Shown: positions 26,550-35,572 of the stretch, one piece after another | How the letters are laid out: each line of letters begins with the position of its first letter | How positions within the stretch are numbered: position 1 is the stretch's first letter | Assembly (NCBI GenBank): GCA_900552385.1 | Contig: URZI01000001.1 | Location: forward strand, 186,001 to 250,000 | Length of the DNA: 64,000 nucleotides | Origin: an uncultured Collinsella sp. | Lineage (GTDB): Bacteria > Actinomycetota > Coriobacteriia > Coriobacteriales > Coriobacteriaceae | Reading direction: 5' to 3' | Notes under the pieces: generated by a model | What the model saw: only the letters and a program-made list of their open reading frames with translations | Told to the model about the DNA's origin: nothing | The model's database searches: none | Made by a program: the position numbers and the translations under genes

Positions 26550-28034
26550 ATGAATACTATCCAGATCAATCCGGCCGATAACGTGATCGTTGCGCTGTCG
26601 CCGCTTGCCAAGGGCACTGCCGTCGCGGTTCCCGGGGTGGGCGAGGTCGTGGCCGTGGAGGATATTCCGCAGGGCCATAAGATGGCGGTGCGCGCGATTG
26701 CCGCAGGGGAGGACGTCATCAAGTACGGCCTTCCTATCGGCCATGTGACGGGCGATGTCCAGCCCGGTCAGTGGCTCCACACGCACAATGTGAAGACCAA
26801 CCTTTCGGGCGAGGTCGAGTACGCCTACAACCCCACGCATCCGGTCGTGGATCCCGTTGAGCCTGAGACCTTTATGGGGTTCCGCCGCGCCGACGGTCGT
26901 GCCGCGACGCGTAATGAGCTGTGGATCATCCCCACGGTCGGCTGTGTCAATGAAGTCGCCCGTGCCATGTGTGAGCAGGCCCAGGATCTGGTCGATGGCT
27001 CGCTCGAGGGTGTTTACTACTTCCCGCATCCCTTTGGCTGCTCGCAGACCGGCGCCGACCATGTCCAGACGCGTCGTCTGCTGGTGGCGCTCTCGCGTCA
27101 CCCAAATGCGGCCGGCGTGCTGTTCCTGTCGCTTGGTTGCGAGAACTGCACACACCAGCAGGTGCTCGACGAGCTCGGTGACTTCGATCACGAGCGCGTC
27201 CGCTTCCTCACCTGCCAGGACGTTGCCGACGAGCAGGTCGAGGGCCACAAGATTCTGGCCGAGCTGGCAGACCTGGCAAAGCAGTCCAAGCGTGAGCCCA
27301 TTTTGGCCTCCGAGCTGGTTATTGGTCTTAAGTGCGGCGGCTCCGACGGTCTTTCGGGCATTACCGCCAACCCCACGATCGGTCGCGTGAGCGATATGGT
27401 CGTCGCCCGTGGCGGCACGTCGGTGCTTACCGAGGTGCCCGAGATGTTTGGCGCCGAGAGTATTCTGCTCGATCGCTGTGAGAACGAGCAGGTCTTTAGC
27501 GCCGCCTCCGACATGCTCAACGACTTTAAGGGCTACTTTATTAGCCACGGCGAGGTTGTCTACGAGAACCCGAGCCCCGGCAACAAGGACGGAGGTATTA
27601 CCACGCTCGAGGACAAGAGCTGCGGCTGCGTGCAAAAGGGCGGATCTGCCCCCATCGTCGATGTGCTGCCGTATGCCGGCCAGGCAACTAAACACGGCCT
27701 GAACATGCTGTGCGGTCCGGGCAACGACATGGTATCCACCACGGCGTTGACGGCTGCCGGCTGCCACGTGATTCTGTTCTCGACCGGCCGCGGCACACCG
27801 TTTGGCGCGCCGGCGCCTACGCTCAAAGTGTTCACCAACCAGCGTTTGTGCGACCACAAGGCCAATTGGATGGACTTTAACGCCGGCGTGATTGCCACGG
27901 GTGAGCGCACGCTCGACGAGGCCGCCCGCGATTTGTACCAGCTGGTGCTACAGACGGCGAGCGGTAAGCTCACGAGTGCCGAGCGCCGTGGCTGTCACGA
28001 GATCAGTATCTGGAAGGACGGCGTCTGCTTGTAG
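26550..28034 (+). CDS. uxaA: Altronate dehydratase
   Basis: Dehydrates D-altronate to 2-keto-3-deoxygluconate (KDG). The 494-residue protein has the N-terminal SAF domain (about residues 1-95) and the larger C-terminal catalytic region with GCVNEVAR, FPHPFGCSQTG, LGCENCTHQQ and LKCGGSDGLSGITANP. The Cys-rich KSCGCVQKGG segment near residue 355 is typical. ATG 26550 has only a moderate ribosome site (TAGGGTTAGGACC). It completes the galacturonate-to-KDG operon and ends in a strong terminator. Confidence 0.95.
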   Translation: MNTIQINPADNVIVALSPLAKGTAVAVPGVGEVVAVEDIPQGHKMAVRAIAAGEDVIKYGLPIGHVTGDVQPGQWLHTHNVKTNLSGEVEYAYNPTHPVVDPVEPETFMGFRRADGRAATRNELWIIPTVGCVNEVARAMCEQAQDLVDGSLEGVYYFPHPFGCSQTGADHVQTRRLLVALSRHPNAAGVLFLSLGCENCTHQQVLDELGDFDHERVRFLTCQDVADEQVEGHKILAELADLAKQSKREPILASELVIGLKCGGSDGLSGITANPTIGRVSDMVVARGGTSVLTEVPEMFGAESILLDRCENEQVFSAASDMLNDFKGYFISHGEVVYENPSPGNKDGGITTLEDKSCGCVQKGGSAPIVDVLPYAGQATKHGLNMLCGPGNDMVSTTALTAAGCHVILFSTGRGTPFGAPAPTLKVFTNQRLCDHKANWMDFNAGVIATGERTLDEAARDLYQLVLQTASGKLTSAERRGCHEISIWKDGVCL

Positions 28035-28069
28035 CGGCAAGTGCGCCCAAGCATAGCGCGATGTCATCG

Positions 28070-28102
28070 GCCCCGTCGGGAGTGTTCCCGGCGGGGCTTT
28101 TT
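28070..28102 (+). terminator. uxaA terminator
   Basis: Stem GCCCCGTCGGG with CCCGGCGGGGC, then TTTTT. Confidence 0.9.
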
Positions 28103-28135
28103 CGTTTCGTGGTTAAGTGAATATGTTGGAAAATC

Positions 28136-28313
28136 CGATAAACGTTCACCTATCTCATGGCTGTCCAGCATGGCACCCTTACCAGCAGAAAATAGGTGTG
28201 AGGATCTCAATTGTGTCCGTTCAGCGGTAAAAATCGACCGTTCAAGGATATTATTCAAGTGAACGTTCACCTGTCGTAAGCAATCGCGCATAATCTAACT
28301 AAACGTTCACCCT
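28136..28313 (+). promoter_or_regulatory. Three operators of the GTGAACGTTCAC type before the transporter operon
   Basis: A full site AAGTGAACGTTCACCTG at 28258-28272 and two weaker ones, TAAACGTTCACCT near 28139-28151 and TAAACGTTCACCC near 28300-28312. The last two downstream sites are 40 bp apart. TTCACC (28266-28271) and CATAAT (28289-28294) are 17 bp apart and form a good promoter between them. The rest of the gap (28103-28389) shows no gene. Confidence 0.85.
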
Positions 28314-28389
28314 GAACGCTGGGCAGACAGATGTCAGTGTGGACTCCAATGTCTTGCTGCAAGACAATCGAGAAAAGAGAGGGAGCTCG

Positions 28390-29949
28390 ATGACTAATAA
28401 GATCGGAAAAAAGCGTAAGATCACATTCTGGACGCGCTTGGGCTTTGGTATGGGCGGTATGCTCAATTCCGGTGCCCTGACCTTTACGCACAGCTACATG
28501 GTGCTGTTCCTGTCCACGGAGTGTGGCCTGTCCGCAGGCGAGGCTGCACTGATCAGCTCGTTTGCCATCTATGTCAACGCCATTCTTTGCCCGCTGATGG
28601 GCTTTGTGGCCGATAACTTCTATGCCACCAAGATTGGCCGCATCTTTGGTCGTCGTCGTTTCTGGATCTTGCTGGCCATCCCGATGATGATCGCCGAGCC
28701 GCTCATCTTCGTGGCTACGCCGTTTGGCTTCCCCTACTACTTTGTGCTGTACCTGATCTACAACGTCGCGTACACGTTCTGCACCGCCAACCTGTCGCCG
28801 CTTACCATCGAGATGACCGACGACTTTAAGGAGCGTACGTACCTCACCGGCTACAAGCATCTCTTTGGTAACGCCGCCGGCTTCCTGATGGCTGCACTTG
28901 TGGGCTTCGGCTTTGGCACCTTCGGCGAGACCAACCCGTTCAGCTACTTCATCATCGCTACGGTCAACGCTTCGGTCATGGCAATCTCGCTGCTTTGTGT
29001 GTACCTGTCCACGTGGGAGCACACCCCCGAGGAGGTCGCTCAGGAGAAGATCGAGAGCGTCGGCGAGGGTATCAAGAAGTTCTTCATCGACGTTATCTCC
29101 ACCTTCCGCAACAAGTCCTTCCGCAAGGTCCTGTACGCACAGGTCTCCACGAAGCTCGCTGCTGCCTGCTGGTCTGCCTGCCTGTCCTTCTTCATCGTCT
29201 ACTGCCTGCAGATTCCTAAGTCCTACGAGTCCGTGATGGAGATGCCTGGCAAGGTCGTCGCTATCGTCTGCACCGCCATCTGGGTCGCCCTCATGGCCAA
29301 GAAGGGCTTCCACAAGTCTTGGTACCTCGCAAATGTCGGTTGCGCTGCGTGCATCATTGCCTACAACTACTTCGCCTTTGGTCAGATCAACGGCACCTCC
29401 ACGGTCGCCATCGCCATGATCGCCTACCCCATCATCTTCGCCATCTGGAAGTTCTTCTACGTCGGCTTCCAGTACCTGCCCGATGTTCTGCTCAACTACA
29501 TCCCCGATGTCGATGAGCTCATCACCCTGCGTCGTCGCGAGGGCATCTACAGCTCCGCGCAGCAGCTCTGCCAGCAGATCGCCCAGGCTATCGCCGTCAA
29601 CGTGTGGGCTATCGTCCTTGCTGCCTCCGGCTTCATTCAGACCGCCGGCAATAGCGACGCCGTGACCCAGCCCGCTACCGTGCCTTTGTATATCTGCGGC
29701 TACATGATCATCGGCTGCGCCGGCTTCTTCCTGCTTGCGGCCGTCCTTGCCCGCGGCATCAAGATCGACAAGGAGCAGTGCGACGTCCTTTGCGACGAGA
29801 TTCACCGAGTCAAGGAGGGTGGCAAGATGGCCGACGTCAAGCCCGAGGTCAAGGCGCTTTGCGAGGAGCTCTCCGGCTTTAAGTACGAGGACTGCTTTGC
29901 CCACAACAACGTTGGCTTCCAGGACGGTAGCGTAACTCCCGCCGAGTAA
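28390..29949 (+). CDS. GPH/MFS-family sugar transporter
   Basis: A 519-residue, 12-helix secondary transporter of the glycoside-pentoside-hexuronide:cation (MFS_2) type: KITFWTRLGFGMGGMLNSG at the N-terminus, GRIFGRRRFWILLAIPMM after helix 4, and DVDELITLRRREGIYSS in the second half, all typical of GPH proteins. Its operon partners are pectin enzymes without signal peptides. It is therefore the likely importer of oligogalacturonides or unsaturated uronide disaccharides. ATG 28390 follows AGAGGGAG. A hydrophilic C-terminal tail of about 60 residues ends in VTPAE. Confidence 0.88.
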   Translation: MTNKIGKKRKITFWTRLGFGMGGMLNSGALTFTHSYMVLFLSTECGLSAGEAALISSFAIYVNAILCPLMGFVADNFYATKIGRIFGRRRFWILLAIPMMIAEPLIFVATPFGFPYYFVLYLIYNVAYTFCTANLSPLTIEMTDDFKERTYLTGYKHLFGNAAGFLMAALVGFGFGTFGETNPFSYFIIATVNASVMAISLLCVYLSTWEHTPEEVAQEKIESVGEGIKKFFIDVISTFRNKSFRKVLYAQVSTKLAAACWSACLSFFIVYCLQIPKSYESVMEMPGKVVAIVCTAIWVALMAKKGFHKSWYLANVGCAACIIAYNYFAFGQINGTSTVAIAMIAYPIIFAIWKFFYVGFQYLPDVLLNYIPDVDELITLRRREGIYSSAQQLCQQIAQAIAVNVWAIVLAASGFIQTAGNSDAVTQPATVPLYICGYMIIGCAGFFLLAAVLARGIKIDKEQCDVLCDEIHRVKEGGKMADVKPEVKALCEELSGFKYEDCFAHNNVGFQDGSVTPAE

Positions 29950-29972
29950 GGCCGACATATCGTCCAAATCAC

Positions 29973-30016
29973 AGGGCCGTGCCACCGGAATTCCGCCGGC
30001 AGGCACGGCCCTTTTT
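29973..30016 (+). terminator. Terminator after the transporter
   Basis: Stem AGGGCCGTGCC with GGCACGGCCCT, capped by a second short palindrome (CCGGAATTCCG region), then TTTTT. Transcription of the GH28 gene therefore needs readthrough or its own promoter. Confidence 0.85.
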
Positions 30017-30064
30017 CAACAGCGTACAATTTGCCTTTAGAGCATCTTTTTGAGGGAGAAACCC

Positions 30065-31660
30065 ATGGAGACGAACGTTATCTGGCGCAACGCGCGCGCG
30101 GCGGTTATCGAGCTTGACGACGGCGGTTACTTTACCTGCGCCGATACGTGGGAGATCTTTGTCAACGACGAGCCCGCCGGTACCACGAATACGGTCGAGA
30201 CCTATGTCGACGGCCTGACCCCCGGCAAGCGCAACCTGGTCCGTTTTGTCTGTGGCGAGCGTGAGCTGAGCGTAGGTGTCACCACGCCGGCTGAGCCCTT
30301 TACCATCAACGTTCGCGACTGTGGCGCCAAGGGCGATGCCGAGCATGATGACACCACCAACATCCAGGCTGCCATCATGGCCTGCCCCAAGGGTGGCTGC
30401 GTGCTGATCCCCGCCGGTAGTTATCGCATCAAGTCTCTCTTCCTTAAGAGCAATATCAACATCGAGCTCGCCGAGGGAGCGGTGCTGCTGGCCCGCCACG
30501 ATCGTGCCGCGCTTGCCTACATTCCGGGAACGGTCACGGGCAACGAGGGCGCCGGTTATGCCGGTACCGATATGCTGCCTCTGGGCCGCTGGGAGGGGGA
30601 GAGCTTCTCGACCTACTGTTCTACCTTTACGGGTCTGGGCGTGCACGACGTGTGCATCTATGGTCGCGGCGCGATCGACGGTCAGACTGATTTTGCCGAG
30701 GACAACTGGTGGAACAAGGACTTTAAGAACATCTTCCGCCCCGAGGAGGGCCGCGAGATCGCCCGCCCGCGCATGATCTTCCTGTCCGAGTGCCAAAACG
30801 TGAGCCTTGCCGGCTTTACCGTCCGCAACAGCCCGGCATGGAACATCCATCCCGTTCTGTGTGAGCACGTTGATGCGCTTTGCCTGTCCATCGAGGGTCC
30901 CAAGAACTCCCACAACACCGACGGCTTCGATCCCGAGAGCTGTGGCTTTGTTCGTATCCTGGGTTGCCAGTTCTCGGTGGGCGACGACTGCATCGCCATC
31001 AAGAGCGGCAAACTGGGCATTGAGCCCGAGCTTCGTCCCGCCACGCACGACGTGCTGATCTCGCACTGCTACATGCACGACGGCCACGGCGCCGTGGTGC
31101 TGGGATCCGAGGCCGCCGGCGGCATCAAGGACCTCACCGTGAGCAAGTGCCTCTTTGAGCGCACCGACCGAGGCCTGCGCGTCAAGACCCGCCGCGGTCG
31201 CGGCAAGGACGCCGTCAACGAGGGCATCACCTTTGAGCACATTCGCATGGACGAGGTGCTCACGCCTTTCGTGGTCAATTCGTTCTACTTCTGCGACAAG
31301 GACGGCAAGACCGACTACGTTCAGAGCCGCGAGGCGCTGCCCGTCGACGACCGCACGCCCGGGTTTGGCGCCACGACGTTCCGCGACATCGAGGCCACCA
31401 ACTGCCACGCGGCCGCGGCCTATATCACGGGCCTGCCCGAGAGCAAGGTGACGCGCCTGACATTCCAGGATGTCCATGTGACCTTTGCCGCCGATGCCGA
31501 GCCCTTTGTGCCGGCCATGGCCTGTGGCGTGGAGCCGATGGTGCGCCAGGGCATCATCGCGCAGAACGTTGCCGTGCTCGACCTGCAAAACGTGGTGATT
31601 GAGGGTCAGGACGGAGATGAGCTGCAGCTCGAGAACGTCGATAAGATTGTCCGTTCCTAG
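30065..31660 (+). CDS. Glycoside hydrolase family 28 (polygalacturonase-type)
   Basis: Hydrolyses alpha-1,4-linked galacturonosyl bonds. The beta-helix enzyme has all GH28 motifs in order: NTDGFDPES, GDDCIAIKSG (catalytic Asp pair), GHGAVVLGSE (His) and RGLRVKTRRGRG (RxK). About 90 N-terminal residues form a beta-sandwich-like leader domain before the NVRDCGAKGDAEHDDTTNIQ start of the helix. No signal peptide is present, so it should act in the cytoplasm on imported oligogalacturonides, probably as an exo-enzyme. ATG 30065 follows TTGAGGGAG. Confidence 0.93.
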   Translation: METNVIWRNARAAVIELDDGGYFTCADTWEIFVNDEPAGTTNTVETYVDGLTPGKRNLVRFVCGERELSVGVTTPAEPFTINVRDCGAKGDAEHDDTTNIQAAIMACPKGGCVLIPAGSYRIKSLFLKSNINIELAEGAVLLARHDRAALAYIPGTVTGNEGAGYAGTDMLPLGRWEGESFSTYCSTFTGLGVHDVCIYGRGAIDGQTDFAEDNWWNKDFKNIFRPEEGREIARPRMIFLSECQNVSLAGFTVRNSPAWNIHPVLCEHVDALCLSIEGPKNSHNTDGFDPESCGFVRILGCQFSVGDDCIAIKSGKLGIEPELRPATHDVLISHCYMHDGHGAVVLGSEAAGGIKDLTVSKCLFERTDRGLRVKTRRGRGKDAVNEGITFEHIRMDEVLTPFVVNSFYFCDKDGKTDYVQSREALPVDDRTPGFGATTFRDIEATNCHAAAAYITGLPESKVTRLTFQDVHVTFAADAEPFVPAMACGVEPMVRQGIIAQNVAVLDLQNVVIEGQDGDELQLENVDKIVRS

Positions 31661-31755
31661 CTGGAATTGATGACCGGGGCCGCATTGCCGAAAAAATCGG
31701 CTATGCGGCCCTTGTACCATGCTGCCGCGCTACGCATCATAACGAGAAGGTATAC

Positions 31756-32565
31756 ATGCTCAATAAAACGATTTGTGTCGGGGTCGATGGCTCGGATGCC
31801 GCGATCTCGTCCTATATTTTTGCTCCCACCGAGGATGCTTATGCCCTAGAACCCCGACCTGCAGTTTTGATTGTGCCGGGTGGGGGCTACGATCATATTT
31901 CGCCTCGAGAGGGCGAGCCGGTGGCGCTACGCTTACTTGCGATGGGGTATCAGGCTTTTGTTCTGGACTACTCGGTTGCGCCCGCCACCTATCCGCTTGC
32001 ATTGCAAGAACTTGCACGGGCGGTCGATACCGTGCGAAGTCATGCGACGGAGTTTTGCGTCGATCCCAATCGAATTACGGTCATGGGTTTTTCGGCGGGT
32101 GGACACCTGGTTGGCTTACTCGGGGCGCTTTGGGACAAACCTTGGCTTGCAGAGTCGATTGCGACATCGCCTGAGTCGATTCGGCCTGACGCACTTTGCT
32201 TGGGCTATCCGGTCGTAAGCTCGGGGGCCTATGCCCATCGTGGCTCGTTTGAACACCTAACGGGTGCCGATGACGTTTTGGCCCAAAAGTTGTCGATCGA
32301 GAACATGGTGGGCGAAGGCTTTCCCCGTACGTTCTTATGGCATACCGCCGAGGATGCATCGGTGCCAGTCCAAAATAGCCTTTTGCTTGCGCAGGCGCTT
32401 GCCGATCACGGGATTGGCTTTAGCTTACATATTTTTCCGCACGGAAAGCACGGAGCATCGCTCGCCACGGCCCAAACGGCATTTAAGGGTTGCGCCGAGC
32501 ATATTCAGCCACAGGTTCAGGGCTGGCCTGAGCAGTTTGCCGCCTGGGAGCGTGATGGACGATGA
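31756..32565 (+). CDS. Alpha/beta hydrolase, acetyl-esterase type
   Basis: A 269-residue intracellular esterase of the xylanase-associated (BD-FAE/Axe-like) family. Features are the oxyanion HGG-like VPGGGYDHIS, nucleophile Ser in GFSAGGHL, Asp in HTAEDASVPVQNS, and catalytic His in FPHGKHG. In this operon it likely removes acetyl groups from pectic oligosaccharides; that substrate is inferred. Codon and base use (more AT, TTG/CTT) differ slightly from the neighbours. The stop codon overlaps the next start (ATGA), so it is coupled to the CE8 fusion. Confidence 0.85.
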   Translation: MLNKTICVGVDGSDAAISSYIFAPTEDAYALEPRPAVLIVPGGGYDHISPREGEPVALRLLAMGYQAFVLDYSVAPATYPLALQELARAVDTVRSHATEFCVDPNRITVMGFSAGGHLVGLLGALWDKPWLAESIATSPESIRPDALCLGYPVVSSGAYAHRGSFEHLTGADDVLAQKLSIENMVGEGFPRTFLWHTAEDASVPVQNSLLLAQALADHGIGFSLHIFPHGKHGASLATAQTAFKGCAEHIQPQVQGWPEQFAAWERDGR

Positions 32566-34727
32566 GCGAAAGTATCTATACGCTGCGCGTTTCGAGGGCT
32601 GCGGCAGGAGCGTATCCAACGATTTCCGATGCCTTGGCGGCAACCGATCAACTCTATCCGGACGCCGAGCAGGCGGTGACGATCCATATTGATCCGGGTG
32701 AGTACCGCGAGCGGGTCGAGATCCATCGGCCGCATGTGACGTTGGCGGGCGAGACGGCTGACAGCGTGCGCATCGTGGGCAGCCTGGGTGCCAAGATGCC
32801 CTCGGAGGACGGCTCGGGTGTCGACGGTACGCTCGGCACGTTTAGGACCTATACCGTTTTAGTCGATGCCGACGACGTGCGGCTCGAGAACCTCACGATT
32901 GTCAACGACGCCGGGGATGGTCGCGAGGTGGGACAGGCGATTGCCCTGTACGCCGACGGCGACCGTTTGGTGGTCGACGCCTGTTGTATTACGGGGCGCC
33001 AGGACACGCTGTTTTTGGGCCCGTTGCCCCCGCGCGAAGTTAAACCGGGCGGGTTTATGGGGCCCAAGCAGTTTGCGCCGCGCCGGGTGGGCCGTCAGTA
33101 TTTCCGACGCTGTCGGATTGAGGGCGATGTCGACTTTATCTTTGGCGGCGCGCGTGCCTATTTTGAGGGGTGCGAGATTCGCTCACTCAACCGCGATATG
33201 GACGTGAACGGTTACGTGACGGCGGCATCGACGCCCGAGGGAGAGCCGTACGGCTTCGTGTTCCACGGCTGTTCGTTTACAGCTCCGGATGACGTGGCGC
33301 CGGATTCGGTCTACCTGGGCCGTCCTTGGCGCGAGTGGGCGCAAACCGTGCTGATCGATTGCTGGCTGGGGCAACACATCAAGCGCGAAGGTTGGTGGGA
33401 CTGGAATAAGCCGGCGGCGCACGAGAGGGCGCGCTATGTTGGCACAAGTCTGCATGGCCCGGCGGGTGATGCTGCTGGCTGGGCGCCGTGGACGCGCGAA
33501 CTCGATGCGACGGCCGCTGCCCGGTACGCTCGCGAGCAGGTGCTTGCCGGTGCGGACGGCTGGGACCCCGAGGGCGGCGATGGTGATGCGGTGGAGACCG
33601 CCAGTCTTTCTGATAGCGGCCGCACAGTGCATATCGACATCTATTACGAAGACGAACCGGCGCTTCGCGACCGTCTTAAGCGCGAGGGGCGTTCCGCCGC
33701 GTTTAAGGGCGCGACGCCCGGTGACTTTGAAGCATGGCAAATTGCGACGAGGGATCGGCTGTTTGACCTGCTGGGCTTATCGATTATGGATCGCGCGCCA
33801 ATCGAGGTGCGCGAGCTCGATCGAGTGCAGATTGCTGGCGGTATCGTGCGCACCCATGCGATGTTGCAGGTGGAGCGCGACGTTTGGATGCCGTTCTACC
33901 TACTGGAGCCGCAGGCGCCCAAGCTCGATGCGCACGGCTGCAAGCGCTGCTATATCTGCCCGCACGGCCACCAGGGCGCAGGCGCCGCAAGTGTTGCGGG
34001 CGTAACGGGCGTGCCGGCGGTCGACGATGCCGTACGCAAGTTTAACTACGACTACGGCCTGCGTCTGGCGCGCATGGGCTATGTGACCGTCTGCCCCGAT
34101 GCACGTGGCTGGGGGAGCCGTCGCGACTGGAAAGGCCAGGGCGACGACGAGAACAGTTATCTGCGCGGGACCTGCCTAAACCAGGCGCGCATGGCGGAGC
34201 CGCTGGGTCTTACAGTCGCGGGCCTCAACGCCTGGGACAACATGCGCTTGATTGATTACTTGGAGACACGCGGCGACATTGCCATGGACGACCTGGGCTG
34301 CTTTGGTTTTTCGGGCGGCGGATACATGACGTTGTACCTGGCGGCGCTCGACCCACGCGTGCGCAAGGCGTTTGTCTCGGGCTATCTGTACGGTGTCGAC
34401 GATTCGCTGCTGCATCTCAATGGCAATTGCAGCTGCAACTACACACCCGGACTTTGGCGCTTACTCGACATGGGCGATATTGCCTCGCTCATCGCGCCGC
34501 ATCCGCTGCTGGTGCAAAGCTGCGAAGAGGATCATCTGAACGGTTCGCGCGGGCTGAAAAATGTTGACGAGCAGCTCGAGATCGTGCGCGATGCCTACAA
34601 GTTGCTGGGTCGCAGAGATGGCCTGCGGCACGAGGTGTGTCCGGGTGAACACCATTTGGGCGTGGCGCATCTTGCCGAGGATATCGAATGGCTCGATTCG
34701 CACGTTGCGGAATGCGCCCGTGCATAG
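32562..34727 (+). CDS. Two-domain pectin esterase: CE8 fused to an alpha/beta hydrolase
   Basis: A 721-residue fusion. Residues 1 to about 325 form a CE8 pectin methylesterase beta-helix with GRQDTLF (Q147, D148), GDVDFIFGG (catalytic Asp191) and YLGRPW (Arg254). Residues from about 350 form a second esterase of alpha/beta-hydrolase fold resembling the acetyl-xylan-esterase-like/Abhydrolase_7 group, with nucleophile S584 in FGFSGGGYM and a His in CPGEHHLG. There is no signal peptide, so it should work on imported oligosaccharides and remove methyl plus perhaps acetyl groups. It overlaps the previous gene by four bases. Confidence 0.9.
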   Translation: MSESIYTLRVSRAAAGAYPTISDALAATDQLYPDAEQAVTIHIDPGEYRERVEIHRPHVTLAGETADSVRIVGSLGAKMPSEDGSGVDGTLGTFRTYTVLVDADDVRLENLTIVNDAGDGREVGQAIALYADGDRLVVDACCITGRQDTLFLGPLPPREVKPGGFMGPKQFAPRRVGRQYFRRCRIEGDVDFIFGGARAYFEGCEIRSLNRDMDVNGYVTAASTPEGEPYGFVFHGCSFTAPDDVAPDSVYLGRPWREWAQTVLIDCWLGQHIKREGWWDWNKPAAHERARYVGTSLHGPAGDAAGWAPWTRELDATAAARYAREQVLAGADGWDPEGGDGDAVETASLSDSGRTVHIDIYYEDEPALRDRLKREGRSAAFKGATPGDFEAWQIATRDRLFDLLGLSIMDRAPIEVRELDRVQIAGGIVRTHAMLQVERDVWMPFYLLEPQAPKLDAHGCKRCYICPHGHQGAGAASVAGVTGVPAVDDAVRKFNYDYGLRLARMGYVTVCPDARGWGSRRDWKGQGDDENSYLRGTCLNQARMAEPLGLTVAGLNAWDNMRLIDYLETRGDIAMDDLGCFGFSGGGYMTLYLAALDPRVRKAFVSGYLYGVDDSLLHLNGNCSCNYTPGLWRLLDMGDIASLIAPHPLLVQSCEEDHLNGSRGLKNVDEQLEIVRDAYKLLGRRDGLRHEVCPGEHHLGVAHLAEDIEWLDSHVAECARA

Positions 34728-34796
34728 CCCCTCGGCATGCTGCGAATAAACGGTACGTTCCTGTATGACCGCCGATGGGCGGATGAGGAGAAGATT

Positions 34797-35465
34797 ATGG
34801 AAACGAAGAGTTTGAGTGAATCGACCATTTGCTGCTTTGGCGATTCGACCACCTGGGGCGACAACGGCTGCGGCGGGGGAGGCAACGACATCTCGTGGAC
34901 CTCGCACTTGGGCGCGTTGCTGGGCGGCGCGGCCGTCGAGAACTTTGGCATCAAGGGTTCGCGTATCGCCATCAAGGCCGACCGTACCGATTCGTTTGTC
35001 GAGCGTCTGGGCGGCATCGACGATGCGGCTGATATCTACATTGTCTTTGGCGGCGTCAACGACTTTAGCCGCAACGTGCCGCTTGGCGAGTTGGGCAGTA
35101 CCGATGTGCATGAGTTCTACGGTGCGCTCGATTACCTGATCCGCACCATCACGGCACGCTCGCCTCGGGCAAAGCTCGTGTTTATGACGCCGTGCAAGAC
35201 GAGCGGTAAGCACGAGAAGGATATCCCGGCAAGCGACGAGCTCAACCACTTGGGGTTGACGCAGGTCGCCTACGTAAAGGCGATGCTCGAGGTCTGTGAC
35301 CGCTACTCCGTTCCTGTGATTGACCTGTATGCGCAAAGCGGCATCAGCCCGTTTTTGCCGGAGCACCGCGAGCTTTATATGCCGGACGGTCTGCACTACA
35401 GCCCGGCTGGCTATGAGCGCCTGGCGCATCGCATCGCCGCGGGTCTCACCGCCGTTTGCCGCTAA
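34797..35465 (+). CDS. SGNH/GDSL-family esterase
   Basis: A 222-residue GDSL-type hydrolase. Block I reads CFGDSTTWGD with the nucleophile Ser, block III is GGVNDF (Asn), and block V is DGLHYSPAGYERLA with the catalytic Asp-His pair. Such enzymes include rhamnogalacturonan acetylesterases, which suits this locus, but the true substrate is unknown. ATG 34797 follows GAGGAG; the open frame upstream is not coding. It is the last gene of the transporter/esterase operon. Confidence 0.85.
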   Translation: METKSLSESTICCFGDSTTWGDNGCGGGGNDISWTSHLGALLGGAAVENFGIKGSRIAIKADRTDSFVERLGGIDDAADIYIVFGGVNDFSRNVPLGELGSTDVHEFYGALDYLIRTITARSPRAKLVFMTPCKTSGKHEKDIPASDELNHLGLTQVAYVKAMLEVCDRYSVPVIDLYAQSGISPFLPEHRELYMPDGLHYSPAGYERLAHRIAAGLTAVCR

Positions 35466-35479
35466 AAGTCTGCCGTTTG

Positions 35480-35546
35480 CGGGGAATATAGGGTTAACGT
35501 TCACCCTATATTCCCCGTTCGCGTTACACTAGGGGTAACGTTCACC
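35480..35546 (+). promoter_or_regulatory. GH105 promoter: operator inside a 38-bp palindrome plus second operator
   Basis: Operator GGGTTAACGTTCACCC (35491-35506) lies at the exact centre of a larger perfect palindrome whose 15-bp arms (CGGGGAATATAGGGT) span 35480-35494 and 35503-35517. A second operator GGTAACGTTCACCTA is centred 41 bp downstream. TTCACC and TTACAC about 18 bp later may form the promoter. The palindrome may double as a terminator hairpin for the preceding operon. Confidence 0.75.
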
Positions 35547-35572
35547 TATCGTTTATGTCAGAGGGGACAGCA

